Below, piece after piece: positions 40,331 through 49,788 of a stretch of 64,000 nucleotides of DNA (positions are counted from its first letter, which is position 1; every line of letters begins with the position of its first letter). The translations under genes were made by a program, and so were the position numbers. Below the pieces are notes generated by a model. It was not told where the DNA came from. It made no database searches and worked only from the letters and a program-made list of their open reading frames with translations. This DNA is from CAVREM01 sp963728825 (lineage in GTDB: Bacteria > Acidobacteriota > Vicinamibacteria > Vicinamibacterales > CAVVIG01). The DNA lies in the NCBI GenBank assembly GCA_963728825.1, contig CAVSLA010000006.1:496001-560000 (forward strand), read 5' to 3'.

Positions 40331-40918
40331 ATGTGGCTCCTTTGGGCAGTCGTCGACGTGTCCGGCCTTTCGGCCGCTGACCTGGCGGCGGTCACTCGCA
40401 TGGCGCGTGGCGATCATGACGCCCTGGCAGAGGTCTACGACCGCCATGGGCGCCTGGTGTATTCCCTGGCGCTCAGGATTCTCAAGGATCAGTCGGACGC
40501 GGAGGACATCGTCCAGGAAGTGTTCTCGCAGGCGTGGCAGCAGGCCGCGCGCTATCAACAGGGCCGCGGCGCGGTCGTCGCGTGGCTGATGAACATGACC
40601 CGCAGCCGTGCAATCGACCGTCTGCGCCGGCGAACCAGCCAGCCGCATGCGCCGCTGGATCCGGTGACCGCCGATGAGGTGCCGGACCGCGCACAGCCGA
40701 TCGACGAGCAGGTCGCCTGGGCGGGACGGGCGGCGGTCATTCGAGGGGCGCTCGACGAGCTGCCGCTGCTGCAGCGCATTGCGATCGAGCTCGCCTTCTA
40801 CGAAGGGCTGACCCACGTCGAGATCGCGGATCGGCTCGAGGTGCCGCTCGGCACGGTCAAGACCCGGATTCGTCAAGGTCTGTTGAGACTCAAAGACCGT
40901 CTGGCGGGGGCGACGTGA
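40331..40918 (+). CDS. ECF sigma factor (SigK-like), paired with RskA-like anti-sigma
   Basis: 195 residues. Region 2 'LAEVYDRHGRLVYSLALRILKDQSDAEDIVQEVFSQAW' and region 4 'LDELPLLQRIAIELAFYEGLTHVEIADRLEVPLGTVKTRIRQGLLRL' are complete, with the ARYQQGRGAVVAWL spacer of the SigK/ECF19 type. The start is ATG 40331 or GTG 40358 (nine codons later, where sigma-like sequence begins). Its stop shares a base with the anti-sigma gene start (TGATG), which fixes the regulatory pair. Confidence 0.9.
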   Translation: MWLLWAVVDVSGLSAADLAAVTRMARGDHDALAEVYDRHGRLVYSLALRILKDQSDAEDIVQEVFSQAWQQAARYQQGRGAVVAWLMNMTRSRAIDRLRRRTSQPHAPLDPVTADEVPDRAQPIDEQVAWAGRAAVIRGALDELPLLQRIAIELAFYEGLTHVEIADRLEVPLGTVKTRIRQGLLRLKDRLAGAT

Positions 40919-41730
40919 TGAACCAGCCGAATCACGACGCCATGCGGGAATTGACCGGGCTGTACGTCCTGGACGCGCTCGAGCGGGGCGAACGGCAGAC
41001 GTTTGAATCGCATCTGGCGTCATGCGCCGTGTGCGCGGCCGAAGTGAAGGCGCTTGCCGGCGTCGCCGGAGCGTTGCCCCATGCACTGCCGCAGGTCGAT
41101 CCGCCTCCGGGATTGCGCGACCGAGTGCTCGCGGCGGCCGCAGCGGCTCGAGTCCGACCCGAGCCGACAGCGGGTGAAGGAAGCCGCCGCGCATTCAACG
41201 CGGGATGGCTGGCTGCCGCGGCGATGTTCGTGGCCGCTGCTGGCCTTGGCATATACGCGGCGACACTGCGCCAACGGCTGGATGGTGTCGAGATTCAGCT
41301 CGCCGATGCCCTGACCAGACTGAACCGGAGCGAGCAGCAGGTGGCCGTAGCGGTGAAGTCCGTCGAAGCCGCGGAGTCGCGAATGGCCGTCCTGACCGCG
41401 CCCGATCTGCTGCAGGTGGATCTCGCCGGGCAGCCGCCGGCGCCACAGGCACGAGGCCGCGCGTTTCTGAGCCGCGCGCGTGGCTTGCTCTTCGCCGCCA
41501 ACGCTTTGCCACCGCTGCCTGCGGGGCGGATTTATCAGCTGTGGTACCTGACGCCGACCGTTCCCGTCAGCGCCGGTCTTCTGCAGCCGGATGTCGGCGG
41601 ACAAATCGTCACGGCGTTCCAGCCACCCGCTGACCTCGTCCAGCCATCCGGCTTCGCCGTGTCCATCGAGCCGGCGGGCGGTGTGCCCGCCCCGACCGGC
41701 GCGTTGTATCTCGCCGGGATGACGCAGTAA
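40918..41730 (+). CDS. RskA-family zinc-binding anti-sigma factor
   Basis: 270 residues. Zinc anti-sigma motif H-x3-C-x2-C (His32, Cys36, Cys39) in the N-terminal cytoplasmic domain, one membrane helix (about 93-115), a coiled segment, and a C-terminal extracytoplasmic RskA domain ('LFAANALPPLPAGRIYQLWYL', 'GFAVSIEPAGGVPAPTGALYLAG'). It should hold the preceding sigma factor at the membrane and release it on redox change or regulated proteolysis. Confidence 0.9.
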   Translation: MNQPNHDAMRELTGLYVLDALERGERQTFESHLASCAVCAAEVKALAGVAGALPHALPQVDPPPGLRDRVLAAAAAARVRPEPTAGEGSRRAFNAGWLAAAAMFVAAAGLGIYAATLRQRLDGVEIQLADALTRLNRSEQQVAVAVKSVEAAESRMAVLTAPDLLQVDLAGQPPAPQARGRAFLSRARGLLFAANALPPLPAGRIYQLWYLTPTVPVSAGLLQPDVGGQIVTAFQPPADLVQPSGFAVSIEPAGGVPAPTGALYLAGMTQ

Positions 41731-41764
41731 CGCGACGCGCTCGCCGGATCCAGAAGGACTGGAT

Positions 41765-41953
41765 TTATGGCTCGAAGATCTCCTCAATCCGGCATCCGAA
41801 CAGCTCGGCGATGGCGAATGCCAGCGACAAGCTCGGCTCGTATCGCTCGCGTTCGACTGCGTTGATCGTCTGACGCGACACGCCGAGCTTGTCGGCAAGC
41901 TCGCCCTGGCTCCAGCCGCGCCCGGCGCGGAGCTCGGGGACCCGGTTCTTCAT
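41765..41953 (-). CDS. XRE-family small DNA-binding protein, 62 aa
   Basis: 62 residues consisting of one helix-turn-helix domain: 'MKNRVPELRAGRGWSQGELADKLGVSRQTINAVERERYEPSLSLAFAIAELF', ending in 'CRIEEIFEP'. This is the short YozG/YvaO type that is regularly encoded next to a small membrane protein. Its ATG overlaps the stop of that membrane protein gene (ATGA). The 38-bp palindrome over the operon promoter is the likely binding site. Confidence 0.9.
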   Translation of the reverse strand: MKNRVPELRAGRGWSQGELADKLGVSRQTINAVERERYEPSLSLAFAIAELFGCRIEEIFEP

Positions 41954-42336
41954 CGGTAGCGGCGCCACGCCATCATCAGACCGATCGGGTACGGGATCAT
42001 GACGAGCGGCCACAGGTCTCGCGGCCGTTCGAACCCTTCGATCTGGATTCCCGCTCGCTCGAGAGAGCCGACGGTAAAGACCAGAAGGATGGCGAGCGGG
42101 AACGCCACCGCCAGCGCCTCGAGTTGAACCCGGCGATGCAGCTCGTCGAGCTGACGCACGAGGGAAATCTCGACCCAGAGGAATACCGCCATCGCGGCCG
42201 CCGGCAGGAGCGCAACAGCCGCGCGTTGACCCCGGGAGAGATTGCCGGCTTCTATCAGATAGACGGCGGCGACGAATGTGAACAGGAGGGCAGCGCTCGC
42301 GAGCAGAAACCGGACGCCTGCGGGTTTTCCTTCCAT
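41950..42336 (-). CDS. Membrane protein partner of XRE regulator, 128 aa
   Basis: 128 residues with four predicted membrane helices (about 8-29, 39-58, 72-92, 106-122) and short basic cytoplasmic loops ('RQLDELHRRVQLEA'). The 'LDELHRRVQLEALAVAF' block is typical of the small integral proteins that accompany short XRE regulators. Function not known; sensing of membrane state has been suggested for such pairs. Ribosome site GGAGAG precedes ATG 42336. Confidence 0.8.
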   Translation of the reverse strand: MEGKPAGVRFLLASAALLFTFVAAVYLIEAGNLSRGQRAAVALLPAAAMAVFLWVEISLVRQLDELHRRVQLEALAVAFPLAILLVFTVGSLERAGIQIEGFERPRDLWPLVMIPYPIGLMMAWRRYR

Positions 42337-42356
42337 GGCTCAACTCTCCGCTCGAG

Positions 42357-42386
42357 ACTGTAAAGCATGCTTGTCATATATGTCAA
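42357..42386 (-). promoter_or_regulatory. Promoter of the membrane protein-XRE operon
   Basis: Minus strand: perfect -35 TTGACA (42386-42381), 18-nt spacer, -10 TACAGT (42362-42357). Transcription would start about 42350, 13 nt before the ATG. The whole promoter is covered by the 38-bp palindrome. Confidence 0.65.
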
Positions 42387-42397
42387 GCATGCTTTAC
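42360..42397. promoter_or_regulatory. 38-bp near-perfect palindrome, probable XRE operator
   Basis: Arms GTAAAGCATGCTTG (42360-42373) and CAAGCATGCTTTAC (42384-42397) are exact reverse complements, with a self-complementary CATATATG centre; 36 of 38 positions are symmetric (only the T-T pair breaks it). It spans -35 to -10 of the divergent-side promoter, so two dimers of the small XRE protein could bind the two GCATGC-centred half-palindromes. Confidence 0.8.
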
Positions 42398-42438
42398 AGC
42401 GCCAGCGGGGTGCGCCACGAAAGGGTGAGCGCCCTTTC

Positions 42439-44013
42439 CTAAGGCACGATCGAGGCGCGCGGGGCCTTGCCGCTCTCCTTGACGAAAAACGCGAGGAAGC
42501 GCGCGATGCGTTCGAGGCCGGGTGTCGAGATGACGTCGGCGACCTCGCCGGTGGTGTGGTAGAGCGGCGGCGCCTGCATGATCGTCACCCGCGCGGCGTT
42601 CAGCGTCCCGTATCCGCCGCTCTCGCCGCTCGCCATGTTCGATCGCTCCGATACGAAGTTGGTTCCGTACCTGGCGACGCCCTGTTCGACGAGACTGTCG
42701 AGGAATGGCGCGCGGTTGGTGATGCCGGCGTAGATCGGCGCTTCGCCCGAATCGGCAAGGGCCTGACGGTAGCCATCCGAGGCGGTGCTCCTGGCCGGCG
42801 AGAAATTCCGCTGCGCCACGTGCTCGATGTTGATCATCATCACGGCCCGCTTTGCCAGGTCGGGGTTGGCCGTGACGAAATTGCGCGGTCCGTTGATGCC
42901 AGGACTGTGGTGTCCGGCGCTCGCCACGAACACCAGCGTCCGATCGGGACGATTCTCCGGCTTCGCGAAGTGGCGCGCCAGGGCGACGAGCACCGCCAGG
43001 CCGTCGGCGTTGTCACCCGCCCCGTCGAACCAGCCGTCGATGTGGGCGTTCAGGATGATGACCTCGTCGCTCCGGCCCGGGATCACCGCGACGCCGTTTT
43101 CGGCCTTGAGGTTGGTTCGCGTTTCGGTCTTCAACGTGATCCTGACCCGGAGCTTGTCGGCCACGCCGGCTGCGGCGGCGCGGTCCATGACGGTTTCCAG
43201 GAAATGGCCATCGCGTCCGCCGAAGTTGAAGCAGGGATTGCCGCAGTCGCTGAAGTCACGCGAGCGTTCGTTGCCGGGCAGCCTCACCAGGTTGAACACG
43301 CCGACCGCGCCGCGCGCGACCAGATCGTCGGCACGCGAGCCGACCGGACCCCGTTCGAACAGCATGTGGCCCTGCGGGATCGTGAGCTGAACGGCGATCT
43401 TTCCCTTGACGTCGATGTTCTGCAGCACCGAGGGACTGGCCGAACCGACGTAGACGAGTGGCGCCGTCATCGTGCCCCCGGGGATGTCCGACGGTGACAG
43501 CGGAATGGCAGAATCGAGGATCACGTCCGCGCTTCCCGGTCCGAATGCCGGATCGGCCAGCAGCCGCACTTCCCAGGAAAGTGGAAACCAGAACCGGGCG
43601 TTGGCCTCCTGCACGATCGGCTGAACCTTCACGTCCGCGATTCCAGCCTTGCGGAACTGATCGGCTGCCCACGCCACCGTCTTGGTGCCTGACCGGAGGC
43701 CGGCAATCCGTCCCCACATCTGACCGCTGCCGATCTCCCGGCTGTTCCGGCTCTCCTTCGCGAACGCGACAATCGCTTCGACGTCCGTCTTGATGGCCTT
43801 GCCCGCAAGTTCAGCGGCCGGCGCTTCGCCCGCCGGCAGCGCAACGGGCCGCGGCGCGCGATCCCCGACAATGACCGCCGCGTCCTGGCCGAGTGGCGGC
43901 GGCACTGGCACGCCGAACCAGGGACCCGGTTTGGCAGCGCGTGATTCCTGCGCCAGCGCGTGTCCCGCCGAGACGACAAGCATCAAGATTGCGATCAGGG
44001 CACGAGCACGCAT
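42439..44013 (-). CDS. Secreted M28-like peptidase with PA domain and altered active site
   Basis: 524 residues from ATG 44013 (an in-frame GTG lies three codons upstream). Signal peptide MRARALIAILMLVVSAGHALAQ. A protease-associated domain (about 165-270) is followed by the M28 fold: NAHIDGW and GAGDNADG supply His/Asp ligands, and YHTTGEV the last His. Where M28 enzymes carry the catalytic Glu-Glu pair the sequence reads AGHHSPG, and the later Asp ligand is in NIEHV. Hydrolytic activity is therefore uncertain. Its 5' leader is the second 92-bp element. Confidence 0.78.
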   Translation of the reverse strand: MRARALIAILMLVVSAGHALAQESRAAKPGPWFGVPVPPPLGQDAAVIVGDRAPRPVALPAGEAPAAELAGKAIKTDVEAIVAFAKESRNSREIGSGQMWGRIAGLRSGTKTVAWAADQFRKAGIADVKVQPIVQEANARFWFPLSWEVRLLADPAFGPGSADVILDSAIPLSPSDIPGGTMTAPLVYVGSASPSVLQNIDVKGKIAVQLTIPQGHMLFERGPVGSRADDLVARGAVGVFNLVRLPGNERSRDFSDCGNPCFNFGGRDGHFLETVMDRAAAAGVADKLRVRITLKTETRTNLKAENGVAVIPGRSDEVIILNAHIDGWFDGAGDNADGLAVLVALARHFAKPENRPDRTLVFVASAGHHSPGINGPRNFVTANPDLAKRAVMMINIEHVAQRNFSPARSTASDGYRQALADSGEAPIYAGITNRAPFLDSLVEQGVARYGTNFVSERSNMASGESGGYGTLNAARVTIMQAPPLYHTTGEVADVISTPGLERIARFLAFFVKESGKAPRASIVP

Positions 44014-44033
44014 GGTGGTCAACTTTCTTCCAA

Positions 44034-44126
44034 TGGCGCTGGGGCCCCACCCCCAGCGCGTTCTTACGATGATGCGTTCCCTCGGACAAACACCGATTCC
44101 TCGGGGGCGGCATGGCCGCAGGCGCC
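44034..44126 (-). repeat. 92-bp dispersed intergenic element, copy 2 (possible cis-regulatory RNA)
   Basis: Reads on the minus strand from 44126 to 44034. It starts immediately after the TPP-enzyme stop (44127-44129) and ends 20 nt before the M28-like ATG. Same block order as copy 1 at 27073-27164. The terminal hairpin GCGCTGGGG/CCCCAGCGC is one of the strongest in the window. Position relative to flanking genes is identical for both copies. Confidence 0.75.
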
Positions 44127-45696
44127 CTAGAGCATAACCTCGATGAGATGAGGTCCGCGCTCGGCCAGCGCCGACCGCAGGTGTCGCGCGAGCTCGTCGA
44201 GCGTCTGGGCGCGCGTGGCGGCGACGCCTTGTGCGTTCGCCAGCTTCACCCAGTCGAGATCCGGACGTCCGATCTCGAGCATGTCCTTAGCCTTCCGCCC
44301 GGCTTCGCCGGCACCGACATACTTGAACTCGCCTTTGAGAATCTCGTAGGTGCGATTGTTGAAGAGCACCGTCACCACGTCGAGATTCTCGCGCGCCATC
44401 GTCCAAAGGCCCTGCACGGTGTACATGCCGCTGCCGTCGGACTCCAGGCAGACCACCTTGCGATCCGGACAGGCGACCGCGGCGCCAATCGCGAGCGGCA
44501 GGCCGGTCCCAATCGCTCCGCCCGGATTGGTCAGCCAGTCGTGCGGCGGCGAGTTCCTCGTCGCCGGCAGCAGGCCGCGGCCAGAGGTGATCGACTCATC
44601 CACGACGATCGCCTGTTCGGGCAGAAGGGCGGCAATCACCGCCGCCAGTCCCGGCAGTGTGATCGGTCCGGTGGGCAGCGCGGGTGGACGGAGCGGCTCT
44701 CGGGTCGGTTCAAAGCGCGCTGCGCTCCAGCTCCTCCGCCAGGCGATCGATGGCGTCGACGCCGTCCTCGGCCGGATCGGCAAGCGTCAGTAGCTCGCAC
44801 CCCGATGGCAGCAGCAGGCTCGGCTTGTTCGGATAGGCAAAAAACGCGACCGGCGCACGCGCGTTGACGAGCACCACTCGTTCGAGATGCTGGAGCCGCT
44901 TGAGCGCCGAATCAATGACGTAAGGGATTCGGTCGACGAACACCCGGCCGGCGCCGCGCTCGAGCCGCGGTACCTGGGTCGGCGCCAGGAGCTCCGCGCC
45001 GGTGGCCGCGGCGATGCGACCGCAGGTCTCGAGCGGTCCGCTGCGCAGCATCGGCCCGTTGAGAATGAGCGCCGCGTTTCCCTTGCGCAGCCGGTCCGCC
45101 GCCGCCCGCACTCGCCCATCGTCAACCCTCGACCGCGGCGCAACCTGGCGGTACGGCGCGCTGCGCTGCATCGACTCTCCCCACGCGGTATCGGCCGGCA
45201 GGATGAGCGTGCTGATGCGGCCCGGCGGCGCCGATCGCGGCGGCCACCGCGTCCGCCGCCGCGGCGGCCGTCTCATCTGGCGATTCGACCGACTTCACCC
45301 ACGATGAATAGACGCTCGCCAGGGCTCGGATATCGGAGTGAAGCGGTGGATCGTACTGCCGATGATAGGTGCCGTGTTCGCCGACGATGTTGACGATCGG
45401 CGAGAGGGCGCGGTGGGCGTTGTGCAGGCTGGCGAGACCATTGGCGAGGCCGGGACCCAGATGGAGCAGCGTGCTCGCCGGCCGGCCGGTCATCCGCGCG
45501 TAGCCGTCGGCCGCGCCGGTGGCGACGCCTTCGAACAGCGCCAGCACACAGCGCATGCCCTCGACGCGATCGAGCGCGGCAACGAAGTGCATCTCGGAGG
45601 TGCCCGGGTTGGTAAAGCAGGTGTCGACGCCGCACGCCACGAGCGTACGAACCAGCGCCTCGGCTCCGGTGATGACCGAAGTGGCGGCGCTGCCGG

Positions 45697-45700
<4 letters not shown>
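44127..45700 (-). pseudogene. Acetolactate-synthase-like TPP enzyme, two frameshifts
   Basis: One 523-residue protein is recovered from three reading frames once a single extra base is removed near 45232 (in GCCGGGCC) and another near 44715. Part 1 (from ATG 45700): 'VDTCFTNPGTSEMHFVAALDRVEGM', 'LFEGVATGAADGYARM' with the catalytic Glu. Part 2: 'TLILPADTAWGE'. Part 3: TPP motif 'GDG'-like ESDGSGMYTVQGLWTMARENLDVVTVLFNN. The length after removing two bases (1572) is divisible by three. The family is the ALS-large-subunit-like group found beside dehydrogenases. Coupled to the ALDH gene (ATGA). Confidence 0.8.
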
Positions 45701-47130
<1,430 letters not shown>

Positions 47131-47182
47131 GACGGTTCCAGTGTATGGCATACGTATGATTCGTTTGGTGCGTCGGACCCAA

Positions 47183-47323
47183 GACGTGACCTACGTAGGC
47201 CGGGCCTCTCAGGCCCGGCGGTTGGCGGACCTAAGAGGTCCGCCCTACGTACGAGACGTGACGTACGTAGGCCGGGCCTCTCAGGCCCGGCGATTGACGG
47301 ACCTAAGAGGTCCGCCCTACATC
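47183..47323. repeat. Tandem pair of 72-bp units, each with two REP-like palindromes
   Basis: Units 47183-47254 and 47255-47323, about 90 percent identical. Each holds GCCGGGCCT-ctc-AGGCCCGGC and, inverted, GGCGGACCT-aag-AGGTCCGCC (perfect 9-bp stems). The two palindromes in a unit face each other, as in BIME-type REP doublets. The last unit provides the TAG stop of the ankyrin-toroid gene (47317-47319). Confidence 0.85.
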
Positions 47324-49275
47324 GTGCTGAGCGCGAGCGCGGCCGTCGCCCAGCCGGTGGCCATCGACGAGATCCACTGGTCGTGCTCGTACGGGAAACC
47401 GCCGTCGAAGTACGGCTGGAACTTCGCCGATCGGCTGCGCACGTACCATGACCCGTCGGCACGCTGCGTCGAGAGCAGATACCGGCTGCCGCGATCGACG
47501 ACCGTCGTCGCTGGCGCGCTGCCGCTTTCTTTCAACGCGTAGAGCATCAAACCGGTCGCATACGCGTCGCTTGCCATTTCGTCGCGCTGACCCCAGCCGC
47601 CATCCTGGCGTTGCAGGTGAACGATCGCCTGCGCCGCGTCGCGGCGCGCCGTTTGATCGGCTCCACCCCATGTCATCCCGAGCAGACGGAAGGCGTGATC
47701 TTCCGTCGTCACCGGCTTTGCGTTGAGCAGCCAGCCCGTGGCCCGTCGCACCCGCTCGGCGATCTCGGCCGATCGTCCGGGCGGCGCGTAGGTCTTCAAA
47801 CCGCGAATCGCCAGCGCGGTTCTCGTGAAATCGCCGTCTTCGATTGGCGGCCGCGGAACGCCACCACCCAACCAGCGGCCGTCGCGCTGCTGCTGGGCGG
47901 CGACATTGAAGACGAGTGCATCCGTGGCGCGATCGGCCGGATGGGTCGACGCGGCGAATCCGGCCAGCGTATAGAGGAGGATATCGAGCGCCGGGCCGTC
48001 GAACCGTTCGTAAAGGCGCGTGGCCGTTGCCCCGAACGCCGCGGATGCCCCAGCCGAGCGCTGCGCCGCTCCCTTCTCGTCGAAGCGGATCCTCGCCGCG
48101 CGCGCGGCGGCAACGGTAATGTCCGTGATGTTCTGCGCGTGACACGACCCGCAGGCACCATTGGCGAAGAACGTGTTGGACGAGCGCTCGAGCAGAGCCA
48201 CGCCTCGTTCAACGGCGGGCCGGACCGCGATCGCACCGACGGGCGGCACAGATTGCCCCGACGCGAAATCGACTGCAATCCCCGAGCTGCTGAGCAGCAG
48301 CGCAGCGAGCGGCGTCCTGCCGGCTTTGAGGGCCCAGTCGATGGCCGATTCACCCGCCGTGCTCTTGACCTTCAGATCAGCCCCGCGCGCAATCAGCAGA
48401 CGCGCAATCTCAACGTCGCCGTGGTCGGTAGCCGCCGCGTACATGAGCGGAGTCATCCCGCGTGCTTCCTTCGCATTCACGTCGGCGCCGGCGTCCAGCA
48501 GCGCTTTGACGACCGTGACCGGCCCGTAGGCCGAGGCGAGGATGAGCGGCGTGAACCGGCCGAGATCGATGATGCCGTTCTTGACCGGGAAGGCAGGGTC
48601 GGCCGACACCTTGTTGACGCCTGCGCCGGCCGCCAGCAGCGCCTGCACTGCCTCGAGGTTGCCGTTGCCGGCGGCGAACATGAGCGGCGTCGTCCCGGCG
48701 ATATTCGCGATGTCGACGGGCGCGCCCGCCTTCAGCAGCTGACGGACCGTGTCAGCGTCGTTGCCGAACGCCCCTGCCAGAAGGACGGATGTCTGCTCCC
48801 GGTCGACCACTTTCGGATCCGCCCCGCGCTCCAGCAGCAGGCGCACCGTAGCGGCGGATTGATCGCTCATCGCCGCCAACAGCAGGGCCGTCCGGCCGCT
48901 TTCGGACGCCATCTTGACGTCTGCGCCGCGCTCGACGAGGAGTCGCACCTTGGCCGGATCGGCAGCGGCCCACATCAGTGCGGTTGCCCCGATGGCACTT
49001 CGCGCATTGACGTCGGCGCCGTTGTCGAGGAGCAGCCGCATGGTGTCGAGCGAACCCAACGCTGCGGCGTACATCAACGGCGTGACCCCGCCGCGCCGGT
49101 CGCGGAGGTTCACATCGGCCTTGTTCTTGAGGAGGAGAGCGTCGAGCCGCGAGCGATCTGCGGCCCGCACCGCGTCGTACCAGGCATCGGTCGCCACAGG
49201 TGCCGGCGCCTGAGCGTCAAGCCCCACCACGATCACAAGACCGCAAGCCGCGGCCGCCAGCCATTTCATCATCAT
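47317..49275 (-). CDS. Secreted ankyrin-repeat / CxxCH / alpha-alpha toroid fusion protein
   Basis: 652 residues from ATG 49275 (GGAG upstream). Signal peptide about 1-22. About seven ankyrin repeats span residues 30-320 (GGVTPLMYAAALGSLDTMRLLLDNGADVN-type units). A segment with a c-type heme motif CGSCH (about 374-378) follows. The C-terminal half has QDGRW/QDGGWGQ/ADGSW-type repeats of the squalene-hopene cyclase/prenyltransferase toroid, without the DxDD catalytic motif. Probably a periplasmic cytochrome-like scaffold protein. The stop codon is supplied by a REP-like palindrome. Confidence 0.8.
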   Translation of the reverse strand: MMMKWLAAAACGLVIVVGLDAQAPAPVATDAWYDAVRAADRSRLDALLLKNKADVNLRDRRGGVTPLMYAAALGSLDTMRLLLDNGADVNARSAIGATALMWAAADPAKVRLLVERGADVKMASESGRTALLLAAMSDQSAATVRLLLERGADPKVVDREQTSVLLAGAFGNDADTVRQLLKAGAPVDIANIAGTTPLMFAAGNGNLEAVQALLAAGAGVNKVSADPAFPVKNGIIDLGRFTPLILASAYGPVTVVKALLDAGADVNAKEARGMTPLMYAAATDHGDVEIARLLIARGADLKVKSTAGESAIDWALKAGRTPLAALLLSSSGIAVDFASGQSVPPVGAIAVRPAVERGVALLERSSNTFFANGACGSCHAQNITDITVAAARAARIRFDEKGAAQRSAGASAAFGATATRLYERFDGPALDILLYTLAGFAASTHPADRATDALVFNVAAQQQRDGRWLGGGVPRPPIEDGDFTRTALAIRGLKTYAPPGRSAEIAERVRRATGWLLNAKPVTTEDHAFRLLGMTWGGADQTARRDAAQAIVHLQRQDGGWGQRDEMASDAYATGLMLYALKESGSAPATTVVDRGSRYLLSTQRADGSWYVRSRSAKFQPYFDGGFPYEHDQWISSMATGWATAALALSTM

Positions 49276-49313
49276 TGGAATCTCCAGGAACCGTCGATTG
49301 TATGATACGCGGC

Positions 49314-49736
49314 ATGATGCGCGCATACGTTCTCGCCGCCCTCGTCGCAATCGGCGGAACGGTCGTCCTGACCCAGCAACCGGCTGTTCCGGCTGCACCG
49401 GATCCGGCCAATTTTACGGGACGTGTCACCGCCAATCCGACCGCCGACATCCGTCCGACCCGGTATACGTTCGATCCCGGCGCAAGGACCAATTGGCACA
49501 GTCATGCCGGCGGCCAGGTGATCATCGTCGAACAGGGCCGGTTGCGCGTGCAGGAGCGCGGTAGCCGGGGACGCGAGTTCGGTCCGCGCGACACCTACGC
49601 GGTCGGCTCCGGCGTCGTTCACTGGCATGGTGCGCGGCCCGAGGCGGCGCTGACGCAGGTCGCCATCAGTTTTGGCATGACGACCTGGCTGGAGAAAGTC
49701 ACAGACGACCAGTACACTTCGGCGGCACCGAAGTAA
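49314..49736 (+). CDS. Secreted cupin domain protein
   Basis: 140 residues from ATG 49314; ATG 49302 is also in frame. A signal peptide (MMRAYVLAALVAIGGTVVLT) precedes a single cupin: 'TNWHSHAGGQVIIVEQGRLRVQERG' supplies the first metal motif (two His) and 'VHWHGARPEAALTQVAI' the second. It resembles cupins of the carboxymuconolactone-decarboxylase-associated type. Enzymatic role unknown. A TATGAT -10 (49301-49306) lies 7 nt before ATG 49314, suggesting a leaderless start there. Divergent from the ankyrin-toroid gene. Confidence 0.82.
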   Translation: MMRAYVLAALVAIGGTVVLTQQPAVPAAPDPANFTGRVTANPTADIRPTRYTFDPGARTNWHSHAGGQVIIVEQGRLRVQERGSRGREFGPRDTYAVGSGVVHWHGARPEAALTQVAISFGMTTWLEKVTDDQYTSAAPK

Positions 49737-49788
49737 GGGGCAGCCGATTCCTCACCGGATCACGCCGGCGGTCTTCCTGGCGGCCGGT

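Noticed and set aside
44710..45276. Separate genes for the three ORFs between 44127 and 45970
   Set aside because: The three peptides align end to end to one TPP enzyme; treating them as genes would create fragments lacking PYR or PP domains.
47183..47323. CRISPR-like repeat array
   Set aside because: Only two units, no unique spacers of constant length, and each unit is built of perfect palindromes at a gene end, as in REP doublets. No cas genes nearby.
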